This document shows, one piece after another, positions 15,710-23,564 of a stretch of DNA of 31,454 nucleotides. Under the pieces are notes generated by a model that made no database searches, was not told where the DNA came from, and saw only the letters and a list, made by a program, of their open reading frames with translations. Made by a program: the position numbers and the translations under genes. Source of the stretch: JAGTQI01 sp038868115. Its GTDB lineage: Archaea > Thermoproteota > Bathyarchaeia > Bathyarchaeales > Bathycorpusculaceae. Location: positions 1-31,454 of the forward strand of contig JAWBXA010000012.1 of assembly GCA_038868115.1 (NCBI GenBank). Direction: 5' to 3'. Numbering within the stretch: position 1 is the first letter of the stretch; each line of letters starts with the position of its first letter.

Positions 15710-17032
15710 CAGCCAACTCCTCCCTCAAGCCCAACTCCGGATAAGCGAACAAGTGGGCACTTTCCGGTTGGAAACTTAAGATAACTTTCTCCCCTATATT
15801 AAACCATTCACAAGCCATAGAAGGCGTAACGACAACCACTAAATCCTGATTTTCAAGCCTAACCTCATACCTTACATTGGTTCCCTCAAACGCGAATCTT
15901 TCAACAACGCCCAACATGGCATTTTCGTCCGTGCCCTTCCCCCGCTTGATGATAAAAGTTTCCGGTCTAACGGCTAAAACAACCCTTTCACCTTTATTCA
16001 TGCCTTTGTTGATCGCTTGAATTTTTAAGCCTCCTCGAAGCTCGATAACAGCCATCCGCCCCAGCGTTTCCGCTATGAAACCTTCCAAAAAGTTTGAACC
16101 TCCGATGAAATTTGCTACAAAAATGCTTTGAGGGTTCATATAAAGCTCTTGAGGCGTCCCCACCTGCAGAACTTTCCCCTTCTTCATGACGGCTATTCTG
16201 TCCGATATTGCCATAGCCTCCGACTGGTCGTGGGTTACATGTATGGCTGTTAACTCCAAATCTTTAGTCATGCGCCTAATCTCATACCTAAGCTCATTTC
16301 TAACTTTAGCGTCCAAATGCCCTAAAGGCTCATCTAAAAGTAGTAGTTTTGCACCAGCAGCAAGCGCTCTTGCAACGGCTACCCTCTGCATCATTCCACC
16401 GCTTAACTCGTTTGGAAAAGCGTCCAAGCGCTCGTGAAGCTTAACCATCTCCAAAACTTCATGCCCTATCCTTTCGGCTTTCTGCATGTCAAAGCCTTTA
16501 ACCCTTGGACCGTAAGTCACGTTTTCCNNNNNNNNNNNNNNNNNNNNNNNNNNNNNNNNNNNNNNNNNNNNNNNNNNNNNNNNNNNNNNNNNNNNNNNNN
16601 NNNNNNNNNNNNNNNNNNNNNNNNNCCGCTTAACTCGTTTGGAAAAGCGTCCAAGCGCTCGTGAAGCTTAACCATCTCCAAAACTTCATGCCCTATCCTT
16701 TCGGCTTTCTGCATGTCAAAGCCTTTAACCCTTGGACCGTAAGTCACGTTTTCCCAAGTATTCATGTGCGGAAAAAGCGCAAAAGTCTGGAAGACAAAGC
16801 CCACGTCACGATCTTCAGGCGGGACATCGTTCACAAGCCTATTACCGATGTATATTTCGCCCTCGTCAGGCTCTATCAATCCAGCAATAAGCCTAAGCAA
16901 AGTTGTTTTCCCGCATCCGCTCGGTCCAAGAATTGAGAAGTACTCCTTATCCTTTATTTGGAGGCTAACGTTGTTAACAGCCACAATTTTTCCAAACTTT
17001 TTCGTGACATTAACCAAGCGAACGTCTGGCAT
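15702..17032 (-). CDS. ABC importer ATP-binding protein (PotA/FbpC/CysA type), split by an assembly gap
   Basis: The two flanking reading frames are parts of one gene. Removing the 98-N gap and one copy of the 129-bp duplicated flank (227 bp) puts them in frame and gives a normal 367-aa protein. Walker A GPSGCGKT is at residues 36-43, the Q-loop Gln82 is in VFQTFAL, the signature is LSGGM (134-138) with Met in place of the common Gln, Walker B is LLLLDEP (Asp158, Glu159), and the switch His is His192 in VTHDQ. A C-terminal TOBE-type regulatory domain covers about 240-367. It energises the fused permease encoded 2 bp upstream and overlaps the DUF47 gene by 8 bp. The substrate is not fixed by sequence. 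Confidence 0.92.
16399..16754. repeat. Assembly gap with duplicated 129-bp contig ends
   Basis: 16399-16527 and 16626-16754 are identical 129-bp direct copies on either side of 98 Ns (16528-16625). Both copies encode the same part of the ABC ATPase. They are almost certainly unmerged overlapping contig ends, not a biological repeat: deletion of gap plus one copy restores the reading frame exactly. Confidence 0.93.
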
Positions 17033-17034
17033 GT

Positions 17035-18753
17035 CTAGTACCTTCCCTTACCCCTAACAACAAGTCTTAAGGCTAATAGTATTATAAAGGAAATTAATAT
17101 TAAGAAACCGCAACCCAAACCAATCTCTAAAGGCGTGACAGCAACTTTCCCCTTAACCCAGTTCACAAGAACCACCGGAGCAGTTTTAAGCTGGGTGACA
17201 GCCAGCGTAGCGCCTGTTTCGCTTACACTTCTCGTGAACACCATTATGGCGCCGGAAAACATGGAGTATTTGGTTAACGGAAATATAATTGTTCTGAAAA
17301 CGCAGAAGGGCTTAGCTCCTAGAGTTCTTGACGCTTCTTCCAGTTCTATGCTTACCCGCTCCACAGCCGCCGACATGGACCTCACAAAATACGGGTACGT
17401 AATGGCTAGATGTGCAAAAACTAGAAGCAAGATTTCTGGTATGAATGCTAAGGTTTCTTTCCAGAAAAACCGAAGAGAAACGCCTAAAGCCACCGAGGGC
17501 ACGACTATCGGAATATCAACAAGCACGTTTAAGACTGCTGAAGTTTTTCCAAGACGTTTTCTCGCGACAACTATTGCCATGGGCAAACCTATAAGAATAT
17601 TTAGAACGGTGACGGCTGCCCCGAGCGAGTATGAAAGGACGAGGCTCTGCCAATACTCCCCCCAAGGAAAGACGCCTGACAAAGCCTTATGCAGAAGATC
17701 TGTTGGAAGAGCTTCAAAAGCTGGAAGCGCCGCGAAAAGCGACGGAATTAAGACAACTGCGAAGAAAATTAAAAGCGTGACACCGTCTCTGGCGAATGTT
17801 GCCGAGGAATAACTTATTTTTCTCTCCAAGGTGGGCCATGCCCTTTTGATGGGCAACTTCAATTTCCCTCCGAGAATGCGAACCGCTGCAAAAATTAGAC
17901 ATGAAACAACTATGAGTAAAAAGCTTGCAAAGACCGTTGCTCCTTCATACACGCTTTGACCTCTTAAACCCCTTGAGAAGTCATCTTTTATGTTTTGAAT
18001 GAATATGGGGCCGTTTTCAAAAAAGGCTTCCGCGTATCCATCCTTGGAAAAAACTCCAGCAACCATCATGGTTGCTCCGGTTTCTGAAATGGACCTTGCA
18101 AAAGCCAAAATAAAAGCGGCAATCAAAGAGGGCTTTATGATTCCAAAAGTAACTGTTCTGGCAGTTGTGAAAGGCGGTGCTCCTAAGGTTCTCGATGCTT
18201 GCTCATATTCGATCTTATAGTCCAGCAAAGCGCCGACAATCGCCCTTACAGCGACTGGATATGAAAATGTGAAATGCAGTAATGCAACAAGAAGCCAGCC
18301 CGGCGAAACGAGCGAGCCGCCAAAAAGTGCTGAGATTCCTTCCGGCTTGTACCAGAATAATAGGAGTGAATAGCCGAGCACTGCCGTCGGCACAATAAAT
18401 GGGACGTCTGCGAGCGTGTCAAGAACGTTTATCCATTTGGATTTACTTCGGGCTATGAGCCAAGCCATCGGAATGCCAGCAGCCACATCCAATATCGAAA
18501 CCAAAACAGCCATGACAAAGGAATTTTTCACAGCGTCCAATGCCCGATTCATAAGTTGGCCGTCTCCAAAAACCTCTTGCATTGAGTCCCACTTAATTAC
18601 TATACCTAAAATTGGCGGAATCAAAATTAGGGCGAAAAAAAGTATCGCCGCTGCTAAATAGACTCCATATTTGACAGTTGGCTTTGAGGAAAGCCTATCA
18701 AGCTTCTCCACGAATTTTTTTGGCAAACTTACCAGCCTAAATCTGCTCGGCAA
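17035..18753 (-). CDS. Fused two-domain ABC transporter permease (ThiP/FbpB-like)
   Basis: A 572-aa integral membrane protein made of two binding-protein-dependent transport permease domains in one chain, about 12 helices in all. Each half has the cytoplasmic EAA loop that docks the ATPase: EQASRTLGAPPFTTARTVTFG in the first half and EEASRTLGAKPFCVFRTIIFP in the second. Each is followed by a conserved helix with (R)S(I/V)SETGAT. Fused permeases of this type serve iron(III), thiamine, or phosphonate/polyamine-like importers. The start is TTG 18751-18753. It is the first gene of the operon permease-ATPase-DUF47-eL22. No substrate-binding protein gene is adjacent on either side, which is unusual for an importer. 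Confidence 0.9.
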   Translation of the reverse strand: MPSRFRLVSLPKKFVEKLDRLSSKPTVKYGVYLAAAILFFALILIPPILGIVIKWDSMQEVFGDGQLMNRALDAVKNSFVMAVLVSILDVAAGIPMAWLIARSKSKWINVLDTLADVPFIVPTAVLGYSLLLFWYKPEGISALFGGSLVSPGWLLVALLHFTFSYPVAVRAIVGALLDYKIEYEQASRTLGAPPFTTARTVTFGIIKPSLIAAFILAFARSISETGATMMVAGVFSKDGYAEAFFENGPIFIQNIKDDFSRGLRGQSVYEGATVFASFLLIVVSCLIFAAVRILGGKLKLPIKRAWPTLERKISYSSATFARDGVTLLIFFAVVLIPSLFAALPAFEALPTDLLHKALSGVFPWGEYWQSLVLSYSLGAAVTVLNILIGLPMAIVVARKRLGKTSAVLNVLVDIPIVVPSVALGVSLRFFWKETLAFIPEILLLVFAHLAITYPYFVRSMSAAVERVSIELEEASRTLGAKPFCVFRTIIFPLTKYSMFSGAIMVFTRSVSETGATLAVTQLKTAPVVLVNWVKGKVAVTPLEIGLGCGFLILISFIILLALRLVVRGKGRY

Positions 18754-18806
18754 ACTAACATGCTTCTTTTCTCATTTGCAAAATCTGCTGATAAGCTTTC
18801 CGTACT

Positions 18807-18825
18807 CAGGTGAAACATTCACCTG
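18807..18825. promoter_or_regulatory. Inverted repeat at the predicted transcription start of the ABC operon
   Basis: CAGGTGAA-ACA-TTCACCTG has perfect 8-bp arms and a 3-bp centre. It lies about 25-50 nt downstream of the minus-strand TATA box at 18850-18858, at or just after the expected transcription start of the permease gene. This position fits an operator for a dimeric repressor. Confidence 0.5.
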
Positions 18826-18849
18826 GTCCAATTGCGGAGAAAGGGGAAA

Positions 18850-18858
18850 TTATAAAAA
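18850..18858 (-). promoter_or_regulatory. TATA box of the ABC permease operon
   Basis: On the minus strand the core reads TTTTTATAA. The permease TTG start is about 97 nt further on, so the transcript would have a leader of roughly 70 nt containing the 18807-18825 inverted repeat near its 5' end. Confidence 0.5.
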
Positions 18859-18970
18859 GGAGAGATGTTGTCCTTAATTTAACCAGTTTTGGATTTGCGT
18901 TTAGTGTAGATTATGGCTGTTGATACTATGGCTATTGCTATGGCTGTTGAGATGCATATGGACATGATTT

Positions 18971-20044
18971 CTATTGGCAGGTTTGGCAGTGATAGCGGGT
19001 TTGATGATGACGTTCCTTGCCAAATGTTTGTGCTGGTCGCCTTATAGCAATTGACGCTGAGCCTTGAGCGAGGCTTATTTCTAGGAGGACTCCTGTCTGC
19101 TTGTCCCAGCGGTAAGTATGTTGCACATCTCCTTCAGTTGTGCTTGCGTAGACGTAGGTTCTGCTTGCTCCAGCGTATGTTCCAGTTGCTTCTCCAGCGA
19201 TTATTACGCTGCCGTTGGTCACCAGTTGAATGGCGTCTCCGGTTTTCGAGTTTGCCGGGATAATCGCCTGGAAAGGTACGGTTCCATAACCGCTTGCAAC
19301 ATCAATAGTATGGGTTTCTGTGCGCTCTGTTCCGTTACTCATGTGCATGGTTATTCTCAAGGTTACGGTTGTCCCGGCAATCGATTTGTATTCTACTTTA
19401 ACCCATTGAGGCATCTCTGGTGGAGGGGTAGTGCCGCTAACTATGAGTTCATATTTTATCCAGTCGTCAACTTTGACGCCCACTTGTGCTTCTGCATAAG
19501 ATTGCCAAATGTTTGTGCTGGTTGCTTTGAAAGTAGCTGACATGGATCCTTGAGTTAACGTTACTTCCACAATGATTCCTGTTTCTTTGTCCCAGCAGTA
19601 GCTGAACTGCATGTCTCCTTGTGTTAAGTTTGCGTAGACAACAGTTCTACTTGCTCCCGCATAGGTTACTGTTCTTTCACCAGCAATAGTCACGTTACTT
19701 CCTTCCACTGTTGGAATGACATCCCCGGTCCTTGAGTTTGCTGGTATAAGCGCTTGGAAAGTCGCGTTTCCAATGCCGCTGGCAACATCCCAGGTTATGA
19801 TTTCAGTCTTTTCTGCGTTATTGCTGAAATATGTTGTTACGCGTAACGTTGCAGTTGTCCCCGCTGCTGATAGGCATTCCACTTTAAACCATTGAATAAA
19901 CTCACTTGGCAAATTATTGCCCGAAACATAGTCGCATTTTATCCAGTCACCTGCTTTAACGCCTAACTGTGCCGTAGCATAAACTGAACCTAAACAGGGC
20001 AGAAAAAGGATGATAATCGTTCCCAGAGCAACTGCCTTACTCAT
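18971..20044 (-). CDS. Exported two-repeat protein, C-terminal membrane anchor lost by a frameshift
   Basis: A 357-residue reading frame with a signal peptide (ALGTIIILFLPCLGSVYATA) and two tandem domains of about 160 residues (about 26-185 and 186-345). Each runs from A-Q-(L/V)-GVK-(A/V)-x-DWIK, through WVKVE-like and VASG...PANSxTGD, to GTYAGASRTxVYA, WDKxTG and ATSTNIWQ. Repeat 2 ends in frame at SIAI and then switches to RRPAQTFGKE. Adding one base near 19042 instead gives KATSTNIWQ, exactly as in repeat 1. A Ser/Pro linker, a hydrophobic helix (AIAIAIVSTAIIY) and KRK follow, to TAA at 18879-18881. The intact ancestor was thus a membrane-anchored surface protein. The start is ATG 20044 with GGGAGGG upstream. 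Function unknown. Confidence 0.75.
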   Translation of the reverse strand: MSKAVALGTIIILFLPCLGSVYATAQLGVKAGDWIKCDYVSGNNLPSEFIQWFKVECLSAAGTTATLRVTTYFSNNAEKTEIITWDVASGIGNATFQALIPANSRTGDVIPTVEGSNVTIAGERTVTYAGASRTVVYANLTQGDMQFSYCWDKETGIIVEVTLTQGSMSATFKATSTNIWQSYAEAQVGVKVDDWIKYELIVSGTTPPPEMPQWVKVEYKSIAGTTVTLRITMHMSNGTERTETHTIDVASGYGTVPFQAIIPANSKTGDAIQLVTNGSVIIAGEATGTYAGASRTYVYASTTEGDVQHTYRWDKQTGVLLEISLAQGSASIAIRRPAQTFGKERHHQTRYHCQTCQ

Positions 20045-20060
20045 AACGTTGACCCTCCCG

Positions 20061-21860
20061 TCATCCGCGTTTCACGATTATTGCAGCTATCACAGATGCA
20101 ACTGCTACGATGACAACCGACAATATCAGCCACCAGTAGCTTAATATGCCGGTCAAATCTAAACCGCCACCACCACCGACGCCACAGCCACCGCTTAAAT
20201 GTGCTGTTAACTCGTGGTAGCTGTGGTGGTATTGCACATAGATTTGGGCGTAACCGCCAGCCTGGCTTATCTGAAAGTCTATGGGCTGGTTGTCCAATGT
20301 GACGCTTACTGCTGAAATGGAGCTAATCATATCTACCGGTACTGTTATGTTGGCTATTCCGGTTGTTCCGCTGGACCGCCGACGTTGACGGTTAAAGACA
20401 TGCTTGTGGAGTTAAAAACCACGCCGAGCACGGAAGAGTTTGTGGAAACATACATTCTCTTGTTTCGCCACTCGAGCTGCATGCGAATCCATCCCTCTGG
20501 CAAAATAGCGACAAAAGCGTTCAAACCTGTTGCTGCAGCCTCAAGACCGTCGCCTATGTTATCGCCATCTGTATCCCACTTCTTTGGGTCTGTTCGGAAA
20601 ACTTTCACTTCGACGCCGTCGCTGAGCTCGTCGTAATCGGGATTCCCTATCCATGTCCCATAAATAATTTCTTCAAGGTTGGTTAACCCATCATTGTCAT
20701 AGTCCTTGTGGGCGTCTGTGGGGTTGCATGGATTAAGAAAATTCCGAAGTTCCTCTATATCTGGTAAGCCGTCTCCGTCGCTGTCCGGATTAGGCGCTAT
20801 CTAAAGATTTAGATTTAGAAGGTATGGAGTGAACCTCAAACCGGCGACGTCTGAAAATTGCAGGAAGGCGACCAAGGAATCATCGACCGGTGATGGTGAA
20901 CCGCAGAAACCCTTACAAATTATTCGCTTGTTGTTCCCATCTACGTTTACAGCGGTTATATTGGCGGTGGGTGCCCAAGCATACTCGTTGCTGGTCGTCT
21001 ATATATTATTTGACACCTCGGTATACGTTAGCGTTTCGCTAGATGCCCAATTAACCCAAAGAGCAATGTTAGCGTCCGCGACAGCAGGAACTCTTGTCAC
21101 GCCGGTTCCATTTAAATTAACAATATAGAGGCCATGGAAGCTATTTTCAGAGCTGAAATACGGATGTTTGTTTGCTGAGAAAACTATCTTGTCATTTTAG
21201 GGCGCGATCTTCAAACTTGTGATGCAACCCTCAAATTCAAAAATCAAAGTTGTTTCGTTAGTATCAAAGTCGAACTTTTGGATGCGGCTATAATAGACTT
21301 CTCTTCAGTAGTCGTAATACTTGCCTCTTTCTGTATAAACTAGGAACGTGCCGTCTGGTGCAATGTCAATGATGGTTTCATAAATTTGATCCAGAACTAT
21401 GGGAATTCTTTTTATGACTATTTGGTTTGAACCGTCAAGATTCGCTGATACTATTTCCAGAGTCTCTGCTGCTGTTCGCGAAGAAAATTTTTGTTTCGTC
21501 TGGGGATATGGCGAAACTGCTTCGCATGCGGTCACAAATGGCGCCCGGAGCTGAGAATTTATGGATTACCTCCATGTTGCTAGCGTTAATCACCACAACT
21601 TTCGTCATATAGGAAGGGCCATAGACTTCCATTTCGCTAACTACCAGCAAAAGTATTCGTCCCGAAGGCGACCACATAATGTGATATGCATTTGGGTTGG
21701 GATTGAACCACAAACCTGACCCAGTCTGATTAACAAATATATGATCTGCCCAATAAACCATCCTTGGATTAGCCGTTGTTGTGGGTGCAAGGGCGCTTGG
21801 AATATAGAAATTGCTGAGCGTAAACGTTAGAATGGCTGCGACGAAGACAGTTGTTAGAGT
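20061..21860 (-). pseudogene. Decayed surface protein: beta-propeller, calcium-binding repeats, membrane anchor
   Basis: Read on the minus strand, a signal-peptide-like segment (LTTVFVAAILTFTLSNFYI, about 21855-21790) leads into a TolB/WD40-like propeller (MWSPSGRILLLV, FAISPDETKIFF, IDIAPDGTFLVY). Thrombospondin-type-3-like acidic repeats follow (PDSDGDGLPD, DYDNDGLTN, DTDGDNIGDG), then a glycine-rich stretch and a final membrane helix ending KRG. The frame is broken by stops TGA 21305-21307, TAA 21197-21199, TAG 20999-21001 and TAG 20801-20803, all in one otherwise continuous frame, and by frameshifts near 21470-21500 and 20371. No proper start codon remains, although a TATA-like box is kept upstream. 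All three stop types occur, which argues for decay and against recoding. Confidence 0.8.
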
Positions 21861-21910
21861 TTTATATATTTGTTCAAAACTTTCACTTAGTATAATATCT
21901 TACGAAATAA

Positions 21911-21920
21911 TATTTAAAGG
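21911..21920 (-). promoter_or_regulatory. Relic TATA box of the decayed surface-protein gene
   Basis: On the minus strand CCTTTAAATA lies about 50 nt before the signal-peptide-like segment of the propeller pseudogene. It fits an archaeal TATA element that may still direct a non-coding transcript. Confidence 0.35.
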
Positions 21921-22129
21921 TGTGCCCCTAAACAACATATGCTGCATATCGATAAGATATCAGAAGCCAAATTAAATAAACAAAATCTAGCAAAATAATT
22001 TTTCTTATGTGTCAGTTCGCCCGTCGAGTCATATCACAGCCTATGCCAAAGCTCTATTGACTCTCCAGCTCATCATCCAAAATTAAAATGTAAATAATCC
22101 GATTTAAGGCTTATTTTGGGGTATCTTCT

Positions 22130-22575
22130 GCTTTCAGTGTATCCAAATCTGATGGGCTTTATATGTAAATCATAAAAGGCACTCTCAGAAGCCTTGCAAA
22201 ATCCACGGCGTGAGCATAATTTTAGGCATGTGCTTCCAAGCTTAACTGTTTAAATTTTCTGCTTACAGTTAGTTCAGCCTTCTCAAGCGGGACACCGGCA
22301 TTCTCCATCAGCTAAGCACGCCTTATAAAAACCTTCAGAAAGCCGAGAGTGGCTGATCCGTCAGCTAGATGATGAGCGATGACGACGTCGTAGCCTAGCT
22401 GGTTAGCAAGTAGAAGCTCTCCTGGTTCACATCTATGCGGAACAAGACTCCTGAATGTTCCTTCAATGTAGATGGCACTGTCCTCCTGGTGGATTTCAGT
22501 TAATCAGCAAGTTTTAGGGAGCTAACCTCCCTAACCTCTTCAGTGTCCAATACACCTTCTGCAAAATTTTATCAA
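22130..22575 (-). pseudogene. NIF3-like (NGG1p-interacting factor 3) protein remnant
   Basis: The clearest minus-strand frame reads EPGELLLANQLGYDVVIAHH, then LMENAGVPLEKAEL, and HAVDFARLLRVPF. It matches the metal-binding HH motif region and following helices of archaeal NIF3-family proteins. In-frame stops are TAG 22312-22314, TAA 22222-22224 and TAA 22159-22161. Upstream pieces such as EDSAIYIEGTF and LDTEEVREVSSLKLAD lie in other frames, so at least two frameshifts exist. It is divergent from the nitroreductase gene. Family assignment is by memory of motif order and is moderately secure; that it is a remnant is clear. Confidence 0.55.
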
Positions 22576-22597
22576 GACTACAGCCTAAAATAATCAG

Positions 22598-23137
22598 ATG
22601 TGGACGCGTGACATTATGGACGTTTTCGAAGCCATAAAAGGAAGACGCAGCATAAGAGCCTTCAAAGATGCTGACATTTCACCTGAAACTGTTGAGAAAC
22701 TCATTGACGCTGCTAGATGGGCTCCCTCCGCTGGGAACATCCAACCATGGGAATTCATAGTTGTCCGCAATCCAGAAACTAAAAGGCGGCTCGCTGAAGC
22801 CGCACTGGGGCAATCCTTCGTTGAGGAAGCACCGGTCGTAATTGTTGTATGCGCAGACGAAGAACGTTCTGCAAGAGGCTATGGCACACGTGGAAGAACC
22901 CTATACTGCATACAGGACACCGCCGCTGCAATACAAAACATTCATTTGGCAGCCTACGCTATGGGCTTGGGCACATGCTGGGTTGGAGCCTTCAGAGAAG
23001 ATGAAGCAAGAAAAATCCTAAATGTTCCAGAGGGCATAAGACCAGTAGCCATACTGCCGGTTGGCTATCCGGCTGAGTCTCCCCAGCCGAGGAGTAGGCG
23101 ACCTCTAAAGCAGATAATTCACTATGAAAAGTTTTAA
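22598..23137 (+). CDS. Nitroreductase-family flavoprotein
   Basis: A 179-aa FMN-dependent oxidoreductase of the nitroreductase superfamily. The N-terminal FMN-contact segment MDVFEAIKGRRSIRAF is followed by DAARWAPSAGNIQPWEFIVV, both hallmark blocks. DTAAAIQNIHLAAYAMGLGTCWVGAF and the GYPAESPQPRSRRPLKQII ending, with the closing FMN phosphate-binding Arg, are all present. It forms an obligate dimer that oxidises NAD(P)H to reduce quinones, nitro compounds or other acceptors; the physiological substrate is unknown. ATG 22598 and ATG 22616 are both possible. The second gives the usual N terminus. It is intact although flanked by pseudogenes on both sides. Confidence 0.9.
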   Translation: MWTRDIMDVFEAIKGRRSIRAFKDADISPETVEKLIDAARWAPSAGNIQPWEFIVVRNPETKRRLAEAALGQSFVEEAPVVIVVCADEERSARGYGTRGRTLYCIQDTAAAIQNIHLAAYAMGLGTCWVGAFREDEARKILNVPEGIRPVAILPVGYPAESPQPRSRRPLKQIIHYEKF

Positions 23138-23186
23138 GAAAAGTGTAGAGTCTATAAAAATGCAAGCCGTTATTCGGCGAATTAAC

Positions 23187-23450
23187 ATGATCGGTGTGGA
23201 AGATTTCCTTAAAATGCATTAAACCGTGGTTGCGCCTGTTGGAAGCTGCGAGTAGCAAGACCTTCACTTGCCACTAGACACAGACGCTTATGACGCCTTT
23301 TGGCTTTCAGGAAGCCGCTGAAAAATCAGAATGTGTCCTTGCGGCTCACCTATGTGTCGTTTTCGTAGCCATAGAACCGTCAGTCCATACCAGAATCATA
23401 GAACAGCGCATAGAAACGCCCTATGATGCCTATTAATATTTGGACGGTTT
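23187..23450 (+). pseudogene. Creatininase-family amidohydrolase remnant
   Basis: From ATG 23187 the frame reads VVAPVGSCE-stop-QDLHLPLDTDAYDAF. This matches the creatininase-family signature PVGSxEQHGxHLPLxTD. TAA 23220-23222 and TAG 23253-23255 interrupt it. The TAG replaces the Gln of the conserved EQH, and the next codon, normally the metal-binding His, is CAA. A frameshift near 23300-23312 leads to EAAEKSECVLAAHLCVVF. It then fades out before the DNA ligase promoter. The metal site is destroyed, so no activity is expected. Confidence 0.6.
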
Positions 23451-23564
23451 ATGGGAGAGTTTGACGCTGCTAGTGTTAGTCGCGCGTTTTCAACTGTTTG
23501 TATTTATAGGTTCGGGAATGGATTTTAATACTTCATCTTCTTCAGGTTAAAATGAGGTTGGCTG

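Noticed and set aside
15336..15779. Plus-strand open frame opposite DUF47 and the ABC ATPase end
   Set aside because: A shadow of two well-supported minus-strand genes; no motif or ribosome-binding site.
16399..16754. Tandem 129-bp duplication as a biological repeat or recombination site
   Set aside because: The copies are identical and separated only by Ns, and the second gap at 28949-29304 has the same geometry. Frame restoration supports an assembly overlap.
17135..17812. Long plus-strand open frame of about 225 codons opposite the permease gene
   Set aside because: It is antisense to a permease with complete EAA motifs. The antisense product has no coherent domain and its openness follows from the codon bias of the real gene.
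20801..21307. Possible stop-codon recoding (for example pyrrolysine at TAG) in the propeller protein
   Set aside because: TAA and TGA also interrupt the same frame and frameshifts are present, so general decay explains the data better.
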